DNA from: Streptacidiphilus sp. 4-A2
Lineage (GTDB): Bacteria; Actinomycetota; Actinomycetes; Streptomycetales; Streptomycetaceae
Assembly (NCBI GenBank): GCA_014284505.1
Contig: JAAFYY010000001.1
Span: 2,914,001 to 2,978,000, forward strand
Length of the DNA: 64,000 nt
Direction: 5' to 3'
This document shows positions 31,029 to 39,736 of this stretch, one piece after another. The notes beneath the pieces were generated by a model. The model was not told where the DNA came from. It did no database searches and saw nothing but the letters and a program-made list of their open reading frames with translations. The translations under genes and the position numbers were made by a program. How positions within the stretch are numbered: the first letter of the stretch is position 1; each line of letters opens with the position of its first letter.

Positions 31029-31799
31029 ATGTACTCTCTCCGATTCACAGCCGAGTCCTCGGCGAACGGCATGGCCGAGCGCGACTTCACCGTGGCCGGG
31101 GTCCCCGGCGTGCTCTGGTCGCCGGCCTCCGGCGCGGCGGATCGCGCGCCCCTGATCCTGATGGCCCACGGCGGCGGCAACCACAAGAAGCACCCCGCGA
31201 TGTCGGGCCGCGCCCAGCGCCTGGTCGGCTGCGGTTTCCACGTCGCGGTCCTCGACGCGCCCGGTCACGGCGACCGGCCGCGCACGGCCCACGACGAGGC
31301 GGAAATCGCCGAACTGTTCCGGGCGAGGGCGGCCGGTGAGCCGGAAGGCCCGGTCGTCGTGCGCTACAACGCCCACCTGGCGGAGCTCGCGGTACCCGAG
31401 TACCGGGCAACCCTGGACGCCCTCCAGGAACTGCCGGAGATCGGCACCGAGGGGCCGGTCGGCTTCTGGGGCATCAACATGGGCACCGCGATCGGCGTCC
31501 CGCTGGTGGCGGTCGAGCCCAGGATCACCGCCGCGGTCTTCGGCCTGCACTGGCCCGATGCCCTGGCCGAGCAGGCGGCGCAGATCACCGTCCCGATCGA
31601 GTACGACCTGCAGTGGGACGACGAGCACATCCCGCGCGAGGCCGGGCTGGCGCTGTTCGACGCCTTCGCCTCCAAGGAGAAGACCCTGCACGTCAACGCG
31701 GGCAGGCACAAGGAGCTGCCCCGGTTCGAGGCCGACAGCGCGGTCCGCTTCTTCGCCCGGCACCTGGGGCAGGGACTGCGCCCAGCGGCGTCCCGGTAG
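31029..31799 (+). CDS. Alpha/beta hydrolase-fold protein with Asn in place of the nucleophilic Ser
   Basis: 256 residues, intact. ATG 31029 follows GAAAGGCAACACCT. LILMAHGGGNHKKHP carries the oxyanion HGGG motif. The nucleophile elbow reads GFWGINMGTAIG (31465-31500), where G-x-S-x-G is normal; here the third residue is Asn (AAC at about 31477-31479, one base from Ser AGC). The acid (QWDDEHIPRE) and His (NAGRHKEL) are kept. It may be inactive, may bind a ligand, or may reflect a base error. It sits behind the 17-residue peptide gene and is followed by a terminator. Confidence 0.85.
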   Translation: MYSLRFTAESSANGMAERDFTVAGVPGVLWSPASGAADRAPLILMAHGGGNHKKHPAMSGRAQRLVGCGFHVAVLDAPGHGDRPRTAHDEAEIAELFRARAAGEPEGPVVVRYNAHLAELAVPEYRATLDALQELPEIGTEGPVGFWGINMGTAIGVPLVAVEPRITAAVFGLHWPDALAEQAAQITVPIEYDLQWDDEHIPREAGLALFDAFASKEKTLHVNAGRHKELPRFEADSAVRFFARHLGQGLRPAASR

Positions 31800-31808
31800 T
31801 CGGCCGAA

Positions 31809-31833
31809 GGCTGGTCGGTCATTCCGACCGGCC
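31809..31833. terminator. Hairpin terminator between convergent genes
   Basis: Arms GGCTGGTCGG (31809-31818) and CCGACCGGCC (31824-31833) pair over 10 bp with one G-T pair and a 5-nt loop. It lies 10 nt after the hydrolase stop and faces the convergent gene ending at 31921. Confidence 0.65.
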
Positions 31834-31920
31834 GCCGGGGCCCGGCGGGTGGAGCGGTTGTCGCAGATCCTCGCGCCCTCCACCCGCCGGACCGCGGGCC
31901 GAATGCCCGCCACCGGGAAC

Positions 31921-32913
31921 CTAGCGGAGCACCGTCAGCGGCAGGTACTGCCCGGACTTGTAGGTCGGCATGGTGTTGTTGCTGAAGGCCACGAGGTAAC
32001 CGGTTTCGGAAGCGGCCTTCACGTTGTAGGAGGCCACGGCGACCTCCAGCTCGACCGCGGCCGAAGCGCCGTTGGCCACGCCGTCGACCGCGAAGCCGGT
32101 CCGGGTGACGTCCTGCCAGTGCGCCTTGGCCTTGCCGTGGGCGCCGACCCACTCGTAGACCTTGAAGTCCACCTGGCCGGCGCGCGTGCCGGCGACGGCA
32201 TTGAGGTCGAAGTGCATCGACTGGGCGATCCGAGCACCGGTGTGGTTGGTGACGGTCAGCTTCTCCAGGGCCGGGTGGCCCGGGGACAGCTTGCCGGCAC
32301 CGGCCAGCGAGACCAGGATCGGACCGCCGGTCCTGCCGTTGCCGACCTGGAGGTCGACCCCCCGGGACTCGTGCATGCTCCGGCCCTGCTCCTCGACCGC
32401 GACACCGGCGTAGATCTGGCCGTCGTTGACCGTCCACGACTTGCCGACGCCGACGGAGAGCTTCCAGGTGAAGGTGGTGTGCGCGGGAACCTCGAAGGCG
32501 GCGTTCGGGTGGCCCTCGGGGTAGACGCTCGCGGACACCCCGAAGGACGGGAAGCCCTGCGGCGACTGCGAGACCGAGAAGCCAGTGGCGGGCGTGCCGG
32601 CCTCCGGGGTCAGCCCGAGCGTCAGCTGGTCGGCCTGGATCGTGAGCGGGCCGCTGAACAGGCCGACACTGTCGAGGTTCAGATCCACGGCCTTGGCACC
32701 GGAGTTGCTGACCTTGATGGTCACCGAGCCGGCCGGGCCGCCGGGCTGCAGCGCCTTGGCCGGGGCGTCGGCGGAGACCGTCAGCGCGAGCGGCAGCTTC
32801 GGCGGAGCGGGCGTGGCGGCGTCGGCGGCGGCGGCGGGCATCGCCACCGCCGCGCCGGCGGCCAGCAGGGCCGTCGTCACAGCAGTGGCAAGAGTGCGAG
32901 AGCGCACGGGCAC
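31921..32913 (-). CDS. Secreted protein with Ig-like beta domains, function unknown
   Basis: 330 residues, intact. GTG start at 32913. The N-terminus is a Sec signal peptide (RSRTLATAVTTALLAAGAAV with AADA as cleavage region). The mature part alternates beta strands and polar turns. Motifs such as VTIKVSNSGAKAVDLNLDSV and LEKLTVTNHTGARIAQSMHF suggest two or three DUF11/Ig-like modules. No lipobox, sortase signal or catalytic motif is seen. It is probably exported to the cell surface or medium. The TetR gene lies upstream on the same strand with a 240-nt gap. Confidence 0.8.
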   Translation of the reverse strand: MPVRSRTLATAVTTALLAAGAAVAMPAAAADAATPAPPKLPLALTVSADAPAKALQPGGPAGSVTIKVSNSGAKAVDLNLDSVGLFSGPLTIQADQLTLGLTPEAGTPATGFSVSQSPQGFPSFGVSASVYPEGHPNAAFEVPAHTTFTWKLSVGVGKSWTVNDGQIYAGVAVEEQGRSMHESRGVDLQVGNGRTGGPILVSLAGAGKLSPGHPALEKLTVTNHTGARIAQSMHFDLNAVAGTRAGQVDFKVYEWVGAHGKAKAHWQDVTRTGFAVDGVANGASAAVELEVAVASYNVKAASETGYLVAFSNNTMPTYKSGQYLPLTVLR

Positions 32914-33153
32914 AGATTCCCCCTTGAATGTGTTGCGGTCGGTGCCGCAGGAACTTCAGCAGGAGCGGCACGCCCCTGTTGTCCGGGGGGCGTCCTGCTC
33001 CGTGCACCGAACAGTAGCCACCGCTCACGGACCGCTCCGCCCCGGGGTGTCACCACTCGACAGCGGAGCGTCTACCAAAAGGGTGGTCACCGGGACAGAT
33101 CAGAACGTACACACCGCAGTTGACGCACCGCCACTTCCCAAGTGAGAGGGGCA

Positions 33154-33795
33154 CTACCGGTATGCACGCCGGGCGAAGAGCGCCTCAGCCGCGGTCTCCC
33201 ACTCCGCGACCAGGTCGATACTGTCGGGCGACCGCAGCCAGTGCAGTTGCAGGCCGTCCATGGTCGCCATGATGTGCAGGGCGAGGGTCTCCGGTTGCTC
33301 GCTGACATCCGCGGCCAGGGCGGCGAAGGCGGCCGCAGCCCGCTGCTGCCGCTGGACGAAGTAGGCGTGCGCCGGATGGCCGGGCGCCAGCGACTCGGCC
33401 TGGAGCACGGTGAACAGCTGCACGATCCCCGGCTGCTCCGCATTGCGGCGCATCGTCGCGGAGCAGAGCCGCCGCAGGTCGACCCCCTGCGGACCGCCCT
33501 CCGCCCAGTCGTCGGGCACCAGCTCCTGGCCGACGCCCAGCTGCGTGCGCAGGGAACGGGCGTCCTCCTGATCGCGGTGCGACAGCAGCGCCAGCAACAG
33601 GCCTGACTTGGAACCGACATGGCGCAGCACGCCCGGCACGGTCAGCCCGCACCGGTCGGCGACGTCCTGCAGTGACAGGCCCCAGAACCCGCGCTCCGCG
33701 ATGACCTCCGCGGTGGCTTCCACGATCATGAGGCGGCGGTCGGCGGCCGGCAGGCGCAGCCGGTCGCGTCGGTGCGGGATCGCTCCCTCGGGCAT
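33154..33795 (-). CDS. TetR-family transcription regulator
   Basis: About 213 residues from ATG 33795 (MPEGAIPHRRDRLRL). The helix-turn-helix is clear: IVEATAEVIAERGFWGLSLQ, then DVADRCGLTVPGVLRHVGSK, then LLLALLSHRD. The C-terminal ligand domain is helical. An in-frame start 66 nt further upstream is possible but its extra 22 residues look non-coding. The target is not evident. It could act on the secreted-protein gene downstream or on its own promoter. Confidence 0.88.
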   Translation of the reverse strand: MPEGAIPHRRDRLRLPAADRRLMIVEATAEVIAERGFWGLSLQDVADRCGLTVPGVLRHVGSKSGLLLALLSHRDQEDARSLRTQLGVGQELVPDDWAEGGPQGVDLRRLCSATMRRNAEQPGIVQLFTVLQAESLAPGHPAHAYFVQRQQRAAAAFAALAADVSEQPETLALHIMATMDGLQLHWLRSPDSIDLVAEWETAAEALFARRAYR

Positions 33796-34533
33796 TGCGT
33801 TCGGGCCCTTCCGCCGGAGGCGCGGGCGCGCACCGGCTGCCGTGAGCGGCGGGCTTCGCATACCGGTCGGCGCGAATCCTCCACGGCTGTCTACAGGTTG
33901 GGGTTGACGGACGGGGTCGTCCAGGGCGTGGACGACACCTGCACCACCCCTGCGGCGGGGACGACCGCAGGCGCGGTGGATCGGCTTCCCGGCGGCGGAC
34001 GGGCGCGGCCGGCCGCCGGAGGCCTTGGCGAGCAGCTAGTAACCACTCACCTCACCCCAGACCGTAGGGCGTACGGGTGCCCGTGGCAAGAGAGTTGCAC
34101 GCACGGAGCGAGGACTCGCCTCCGTGCGGTGAAGTCGCGTCAGCCCGGATACGACGCAGCGTCAGAAATGGTCAATCGCAGGGACCTTGTGCATACCCGC
34201 AGTGACCTCGGAGAGTCGTTCTCCGACGTCCGCGTTCAGGAATTGAACCCACGCACGCTCCTTGACACCCTCGTCCGGCGCCTGGCTTCATGTGGACGGT
34301 TGCCGATCCGCCAGGGACGGGCGGGCCGGCATTCCAGGGCATTCGCCCCCGGGGGATCAACGCCCCTGGCCCACCGCAGGATTCACCTGCTGATTCACCG
34401 CCGTGAGCGCGGAAACGCGCATCCATGGCTTCTTCGACCCGCCTTTGGGAGCGCTCCCATAGGCAACTCCCGATTCCCCGGCAGGCACCGCGCCCTCCCC
34501 GTACGGAGGACGCCGTGCACGGAAGGATGTCCC
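33796..34533. other. Long intergenic region between TetR and the GH12 gene
   Basis: 738 nt without a supported gene. It contains the CebR operator listed separately and presumably the divergent promoters. Open frames here lack a ribosome site and coding bias. Confidence 0.6.
34446..34459. promoter_or_regulatory. Perfect CebR operator upstream of the GH12 gene
   Basis: TGGGAGCGCTCCCA, a 14-bp perfect palindrome identical to the consensus of the cellobiose-responsive LacI-type repressor CebR of Streptomyces. It lies 75 nt before the start of the endoglucanase gene, so cello-oligosaccharides should induce that gene. Confidence 0.9.
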
Positions 34534-35757
34534 GTGTTCAGATCCCTTGTGCGGACCCTGCGCCTCGGTACCGCGGCAGCGGTCGCCGTGGCGACGCTGG
34601 TCCTCCCGGTCGCCGACGCGACCGCCGCCCACGCCGACACCGCCATCTGCACCCAGTTCGGCAGCATGGCCGTCTCGGGCGGGCAGTACATCGTGCAGAA
34701 CAACGAGTGGGGCGACACCATCCCGCAGTGCCTGGACGTGACCAACGACGGCTTCACCGTCACCAGCGGCGACCACAATGTGGGGACGAGCGGGGCCCCG
34801 GCCGCCTACCCGTCCATCTACGCGGGCTGCCACTACGGCAACTGCTCCACCGGCAACGGCCTGCCCCAGCAGGTCTCGTCCTTCACCAACCCCCAGTCCA
34901 GCGTCAACTTCAGCACCACCGCCGGGTCCTGGGACTCGTCCTATGACATCTGGTTCGACACCCAGGCCGACCCGGCCGGCCAGAACGACGGTGAGGAGCT
35001 GATGATCTGGGCCAACCACTCCGGGCCGCCCACCCCGTTCGGGACGAAGGTCGGCACGGTGACCATCGAGGGCGCGGTCTGGGACGTCTGGTACGGCCGC
35101 CAGGGCACCAGCCCCGCCTGGAACACCGTCTCCTATGTGCGCGAGCAGGGCACCAACGCCGTCACCGTGAACATCAAGGACTTCACCAACGACTCGATCA
35201 CCCGCGGATACCTGGATCCCGCGTGGTACATGACCAGCGTGCAGTTCGGTTTCGAGCCCTGGCAGGGCGGCCCCGGACTGGCCGTCAACTCCTTCTCCTA
35301 CACGCCCGACGGCACCGCGGGCACCGGAGGCGGCTCGGGCGGCAGCAGCGGCACCACCATCGTCGGCCAGGGCAGCGGCCGCTGCCTCGACGACCAGAAC
35401 AGCGGTACGACCGCCGGAACCCCGGTGCAGCTCTACGACTGCTACGGGGGCTCGGGCACCTGGCCCGACCAGCAGTGGACGCAGGCCAACGGCACCCTGG
35501 TGAACGGCAACTCCGGCCTGTGCCTGGATGTCGCCAACGGCGCCACCACCGACGGCACCCAGGTACGCCAGTGGACCTGCAACGGCACCGGCGCCCAGCA
35601 GTGGCAGGTCAACGCCAACGGCACCATCACCAACCCGCAGTCCGGCAAGTGCCTGGACGCCGTGGGCCAGGGCACCGCCAACGGCACCCTGCTCCAGATC
35701 TGGGACTGCTACGCGGGCGGCGGCACCCAGTCCAACCAGGTCTGGACCCTGGGCTGA
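34534..35757 (+). CDS. Secreted GH12 endoglucanase/xyloglucanase with C-terminal ricin-B (CBM13) domain
   Basis: 407 residues, intact. GTG 34534 is set by GGAAGGA at 34521-34527. Signal peptide to about residue 34 (LRLGTAAAVAVATLVLPVAD, then AHADT). The GH12 domain (about 36-260) begins TAICTQFGSMAV and carries EELMIWANHSG, holding the nucleophile Glu, and FGFEPWQGG, holding the acid/base Glu. A Gly/Ser linker leads to a ricin-B lectin-type domain (about 275-407) with three QxW-type repeats (QQWTQANGTL, QQWQVNANGT, NQVWTLG). Secreted beta-1,4-glucan hydrolase, predicted under CebR control. A strong terminator follows. Confidence 0.95.
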   Translation: MFRSLVRTLRLGTAAAVAVATLVLPVADATAAHADTAICTQFGSMAVSGGQYIVQNNEWGDTIPQCLDVTNDGFTVTSGDHNVGTSGAPAAYPSIYAGCHYGNCSTGNGLPQQVSSFTNPQSSVNFSTTAGSWDSSYDIWFDTQADPAGQNDGEELMIWANHSGPPTPFGTKVGTVTIEGAVWDVWYGRQGTSPAWNTVSYVREQGTNAVTVNIKDFTNDSITRGYLDPAWYMTSVQFGFEPWQGGPGLAVNSFSYTPDGTAGTGGGSGGSSGTTIVGQGSGRCLDDQNSGTTAGTPVQLYDCYGGSGTWPDQQWTQANGTLVNGNSGLCLDVANGATTDGTQVRQWTCNGTGAQQWQVNANGTITNPQSGKCLDAVGQGTANGTLLQIWDCYAGGGTQSNQVWTLG

Positions 35758-35773
35758 CACCCGCCCCGCCCAC

Positions 35774-35803
35774 GCCGGGCCCGCCCGCACCGGCGGGCCC
35801 GGC
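35774..35803. terminator. Terminator of the GH12 gene
   Basis: Perfect 12-bp stem: arms GCCGGGCCCGCC (35774-35785) and GGCGGGCCCGGC (35792-35803) with a 6-nt loop, 17 nt after the stop. Confidence 0.8.
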
Positions 35804-35890
35804 CTGACGCGGTGTGGTCTCGGTGTCGAGCCAGCCGGGGTACCCGGCGCTGCCGCGCGGGATGTCGACGGAGATGATCTCCGGCGTGTC

Positions 35891-35959
35891 CTAGCTGCGG
35901 ACGCGCCTGATGAGCTGTTCCAGCTCCTGGTACGTCAGCACGACGATGTACCCGGCCAT
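35891..35959 (-). CDS. Small ORF of 22 codons with a strong ribosome site
   Basis: On the minus strand GGGAGGG lies four bases before the ATG at 35959. The peptide begins MAGYIVVLTYQELEQ and ends IRRVRS at a TAG. Beyond the TAG the same frame continues with high third-position GC (DTPEIISVDIPRG..GYPGWLDTE) for at least 30 codons. Either this is a short peptide, or a longer small protein is cut by a stop or by a base error. The 300 nt on either side hold nothing else recognisable apart from the GH12 terminator. Confidence 0.4.
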   Translation of the reverse strand: MAGYIVVLTYQELEQLIRRVRS

Positions 35960-36134
35960 GGGACCCTCCCCGTCTCGGCGTACCGGGAGCCTACCGAGGG
36001 CGCGCCCGCCCACGACCGCCGATCCACCACGCCCGGCTCCGGCCGGGCGTACGGACCCGTGGAGCTGATGGTATGTCAGAGTATGTCGGGGCCGGGTGCC
36101 GGCCCGCACATGTTCGGGCGGAAGTGGAGGTCGT

Positions 36135-36612
36135 ATGGCTGCCGAGGGTTTCACCACCTGTCTGTGGTTCGACGGACAGGCCGAGGAGGCGGCGAACTAC
36201 TACGTCTCGATCTTCAAGGGCGGGAGTCTGGAGCGGATCACCCGGTGGGGCGAAGCCGGTCCCGGGCCGGCCGGCAGCGTGCTGACCGCCGATTTCACGA
36301 TCAACGGCCAGCGGTTCCTGGCGCTCAACGGCGGGCCGCAGTTCACCCAGCGAGGCGATCTCGTTCCAGATCGGCTGCGCGGACCAGGAGGAGGTGGACT
36401 ACTACTGGGACAGGCTCACCGGGAACGGCGGCCAGGAGGGCCAGTGCGGCTGGGTGAAGGACCGGTACGGCGTTTCCTGGCAGGTCGTCCCGGAGGTGCT
36501 GGCCGAGCTGATGAGCGACCCGGATCCGGCGAAGGCCGCCCGTACCACCCAGGCGATGCTGGCCATGGGCAAGCTCGACATCGCCGCGCTGCGGCAGGCG
36601 TACGCGGGCTGA
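36135..36612 (+). CDS. VOC-superfamily protein of the PhnB/3-demethylubiquinone methyltransferase-like group
   Basis: About 158 residues with one frame change near 36355. ATG 36135 follows GTGGAGG. It begins MAAEGFTTCLWFDGQAEEAA, typical of PhnB-like glyoxalase-fold proteins, then NYYVSIFKGG, LTADFTINGQRFLALNGGP, and after the shift ISFQIGCADQEEVDYYWDRL and GVSWQVVPEVL. The fold binds metal and small ligands; the substrate is unknown. Its C-terminus reads AALRQAYAG. Confidence 0.88.
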
Positions 36613-36761
36613 CCGCGGCCGTGCCCCCGGCCGGGCGGCTGCTCGCCGCCGCCGGGTGCGGGCGCGACCCGGCCCGAGCGGCCGGGACCGCCCGGCAGGG
36701 CCGGGGAACAGGCCCCGCCTCAGCCGTTAGGGTGAGCTGGATCAGACCCTGAAGAAAGGCC

Positions 36762-37712
36762 GTGCAGCTCACAGTGCCCGAGTCACGTTCGCACACCCTG
36801 TTCTCCTTCGGCACCCTGAGAGACGAGCGGGTCCAGACCGCTCTCTTCGGCCGGGCCGTGCCCAGCGTCCCGGCGGCGCTGGCCGGCTGGACCACCAGGC
36901 CGCAGCCGATAGCCGACGAGGCCGTGATCGCCGCCAGCGGCCTCGATGTCCACCTGACGCTGGAGCGCAGGCTCGGCTCCAAGGTCGAGGGCGTCGTCCT
37001 GCACCTGACCGACCAGGAGCTCGCCGCGGCCGATGCCTACGAGGTCGACGACTACACCCGCCGACGGGTGGTGCTCTCCTCCGGGGAGACCACCTGGGCC
37101 TATCTGGATGCCAACCCGCTCCGCTCGGCGCAGCGCATCGTGATCGTGGGCGACAGCATCGCCTACGGGCGCTGCGACCCGCACGGCGGATGGGCGGCCC
37201 GGCTGGCCGCTGCCCATATCGCCGGCAACGAGGCCGAGCGCCGGGTCTTCAACCTGGCCGTCCCCGGCAGCACGCTGGCCGACGTCAGCGCGCAGACCCC
37301 CGCGCTGCTGGCCCCCCGACGCCCCGACACCCTGCTGGTCGCGGCCGGTATCAACGACTCCGCCCTGTCCCTGGACGCCGCGCACCCCGACGGCGACAGC
37401 TTGGCGCGGATCGCGGCCGGACTGGAGCCGCTGGCCGCCACCGCGCTGAGTCACAACGCCCGCCTGGTAGTCGTGGGTCCGACCTGGATCGACGAAGCAC
37501 GCACCGGTGACTACGAGGGCCTGCGGTTCACTCGGGAACGGGCGCTGGCCCTGCGCGAGTCCCTGCGGGCCTGGTGCGACCGGAACCACGTCGACTACCT
37601 CGACCTGTGGGAGCCGCTGCGCGGGAGGCCCGAACTGCTGGTCGACGGCCTGCACCCCGGCCCCGAGGGGCACCACGCGCTCTACCGGCACCTGGACGCC
37701 CTCGGCCGCTGA
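36762..37712 (+). CDS. Fusion of a gamma-glutamylcyclotransferase (AIG2)-like domain and an SGNH hydrolase
   Basis: 316 residues, intact. GTG 36762 with AAAGG just upstream. Residues 1 to about 115 are AIG2/GGCT-like (LFSFGTLRDERVQTALFGR near the start, then EGVVLHLTDQELAAADAYEV). Residues about 125-316 form an SGNH/GDSL hydrolase with all four blocks: IVIVGDSIAYG (Ser), PGSTLAD (Gly), GINDS (Asn) and DGLHPGPEGHH (Asp-His). SGNH enzymes cut ester bonds in lipids, acylated sugars or peptides; GGCT-like domains release pyroglutamate from gamma-glutamyl compounds. The combination suggests a two-step acyl/amide substrate, but this is inference. It stands alone, in front of a large palindrome. Confidence 0.88.
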   Translation: MQLTVPESRSHTLFSFGTLRDERVQTALFGRAVPSVPAALAGWTTRPQPIADEAVIAASGLDVHLTLERRLGSKVEGVVLHLTDQELAAADAYEVDDYTRRRVVLSSGETTWAYLDANPLRSAQRIVIVGDSIAYGRCDPHGGWAARLAAAHIAGNEAERRVFNLAVPGSTLADVSAQTPALLAPRRPDTLLVAAGINDSALSLDAAHPDGDSLARIAAGLEPLAATALSHNARLVVVGPTWIDEARTGDYEGLRFTRERALALRESLRAWCDRNHVDYLDLWEPLRGRPELLVDGLHPGPEGHHALYRHLDALGR

Positions 37713-37808
37713 GCGGCCCGGCGACGGGGCAGATCCGCGCCACCGTTCGGGTCTGCCCCGACTGCCCGTGGACCCTGGCGGGTTGACGGCGGAAACCCCC
37801 CGCGACCG

Positions 37809-37840
37809 GGGCGGCATCAACCGATCGGTTGATGCCGCCC
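37809..37840. promoter_or_regulatory. Perfect 32-bp palindrome upstream of an ABC transporter operon
   Basis: Two 16-nt half sites meet with no spacer (37809-37824 and 37825-37840). The centre reads ATCAACCGATCGGTTGAT, the style of a TetR-family operator. It is 130 nt before the ABC ATPase start and about 100 nt after the SGNH stop. It could also fold as a terminator, but a zero-spacer palindrome is a poor hairpin, so an operator is preferred. Confidence 0.6.
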
Positions 37841-37971
37841 GTCCACCGGATGCCCGCCGTGCTCTGGCCGGTCAGGCGATTCGCCGCCCCCTCCCCCGCT
37901 TCGATACTGATCCGGCAGGCCGGCGAACAGCGCCGGCCGCTAGCCGCGAACAGCGGGCGGGGAGTCGGGAA

Positions 37972-38886
37972 ATGGCGTCGGTGCCGGTCATCGAAGTGGA
38001 GCAGCTGCACAAGCGGTACGGGGACCGGACGGCCGTGGCCGATGTGTCGTTCTCCGTCGACGAGGGCGAGATCTTCGGCATCCTGGGGCCCAACGGAGCC
38101 GGCAAGACCACCACCGTCGAGTGCGTCAGCGGGCTGCGGAAGGCCGACGGCGGCCGGATCCGGGTGCTCGGGCTCGACCCGGTCAAGGACCGTGCCGGGG
38201 TCGTCGCCAAGCTGGGTGTGCAGCTCCAGCACAGCGCGCTGCCGCCCAACCTGCGGGTGGGCGAGGCGCTGCGGCTGTTCAGCTCCTTCTACGAGCGCCC
38301 GGCCGACTGGCGGGAGCTGCTGGACGTGCTGGGCCTGGGCCCGCAGGCCGGGACCCACTTCAGCAAGCTGTCCGGCGGGCAGCAGCAGCGGCTGTCGATC
38401 GCGCTGGCGCTGATCGGCAACCCCCGGGTGGCGATCCTCGACGAGCTGACCACCGGCCTGGACCCGGCCGCGCGGCGCGACACCTGGGAGCTGATCGAGT
38501 CGGTCCGCGATCGCGGCGTAACGATCCTGCTGGTCACCCACTTCATGGCGGAGGCCGAGCGGCTGTGCGACCGGGTGGCGGTGATCGACACCGGCCGCGT
38601 GGTCGCCCTGGACACTCCCCGGGAGCTGACGGCACGTCTGGACGTACAGCAGCGGATCCGCTTCGTGCCCTCCGCGCCGATCGACGACGGGCTGCTCAGC
38701 GACCTGCCCGAGGTCGAATCGGTGAGCCGGCGCGGCGAGGAGGTGCTGGTGGTCGGCAACGGCGACGCCCTGGCCGCCGTCGCCGCCCAGCTCGCCCGGC
38801 AGGGCGTGATCGCGCACCGGCTGCGGGTCGAGCAGCCGAGCCTGGACGACGCCTTTCTCGCCATCACCGAGCACCAGGAAAGCTGA
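37972..38886 (+). CDS. ABC transporter ATP-binding protein (drug/antibiotic exporter type)
   Basis: 304 residues, intact. ATG 37972 with GGGGAGTCGGGA upstream. Walker A GILGPNGAGKTTTVECVSGL, Q-loop region LQHSAL, signature LSGGQQQRL, Walker B RVAILDELTTGLDP, switch His in LLVTHFMAEAE. The C-terminal extension after residue 220 is that of DrrA/CcmA-type ATPases. It works with the permease gene 10 nt downstream as an efflux pump. The 32-bp palindrome upstream is the likely control site; no dedicated repressor gene is adjacent. Confidence 0.95.
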   Translation: MASVPVIEVEQLHKRYGDRTAVADVSFSVDEGEIFGILGPNGAGKTTTVECVSGLRKADGGRIRVLGLDPVKDRAGVVAKLGVQLQHSALPPNLRVGEALRLFSSFYERPADWRELLDVLGLGPQAGTHFSKLSGGQQQRLSIALALIGNPRVAILDELTTGLDPAARRDTWELIESVRDRGVTILLVTHFMAEAERLCDRVAVIDTGRVVALDTPRELTARLDVQQRIRFVPSAPIDDGLLSDLPEVESVSRRGEEVLVVGNGDALAAVAAQLARQGVIAHRLRVEQPSLDDAFLAITEHQES

Positions 38887-38896
38887 GGAACACCCC

Positions 38897-39672
38897 ATGA
38901 CCACCGCCGCACTCCACACCCACGCCACCCGCCGCCGCAGCGCCTTCTGGCTGCTGGCAGGCACCGAGGGCAGGCTCTTCCTCCGTTCGGCCGGCTCGGT
39001 CCTGTGGACCGCCCTGCTGCCGGTCGTCGCCGTCGTCGTGCTCGGCGTCGTGCCGGCCACCCGGCACGCCAGCCGCTCCTTCGGCGGTCTCAGCCCGCTG
39101 GAGGTCTATGTCCCGATCCTGATGATGTACGTCTTCCTGATGGCGGCGGTGAACATGCTCCCCGCCGCGCTCACCGGCTACCGGAGCGGGGCGTGCTGCG
39201 CCGGCTGTCCACCACCCCGGTGCCGCCCAGCCGCCTCCTCGGCGCGCAGGGGCTGATCTATCTGGGCGTCGGCATCGTCATCGACGCGGTCATCCTGGCG
39301 GTCGCCACCGCCTTCGGCGCACGGGCGCCGCACCAGTTCGCCGGCTTCGTGCTCTCCCTGCTGCTGGTCGCCGCCGCCACGCTGGGCATCGGCATGCTGA
39401 TCACCGCGGTCTCGTCGACCGAGAAGATGGCCAACGCGCTCGGCCTGGCCACCTTCTTCCCGCTGATGTTCTTCGCGGGGCTGTGGATCCCCCGCCAGAG
39501 CATGAATTCGGTACTGCGCACCATCAGCGACTACAGCCCGCTGGGGGCCGGCGTGCGGGCGCTCCAGGCGACCATCGACGGGCACTGGCCGCCGGCCGCC
39601 GCCCTGCTGGTCCTGGCAGGATATGCGATCATCTGCGGTGCGGCGGCAGCACGGCTGTTCCGCTGGGAGTAG
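38897..39672 (+). CDS. ABC-2 type permease partner of the upstream ATPase
   Basis: About 258 residues with one frame change near 39190. It begins MTTAALHTHATRRRSAFWLL. Six hydrophobic segments are visible, including VLWTALLPVVAVVVLGVVP, VPILMMYVFLMAAV, LGVGIVIDAVILAVATAF, GFVLSLLLVAAATLGIGML, LGLATFFPLMFFAGLWIP and ALLVLAGYAIICGAAA. The FFAGLWIPRQSM motif is typical of ABC-2 drug export permeases. It follows the ATPase by 10 nt in the same operon. Confidence 0.9.
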
Positions 39673-39736
39673 GGCCAACGGGCGGAACCAACAGGGGGAG
39701 TGACGGTGCGAGCCACCGCAGGACAGCTTCGAGACC

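Noticed and set aside
37809..37840. Palindrome as terminator of the SGNH gene
   Set aside because: No loop between the arms and about 100 nt after the stop; an operator fits better, though not proven.
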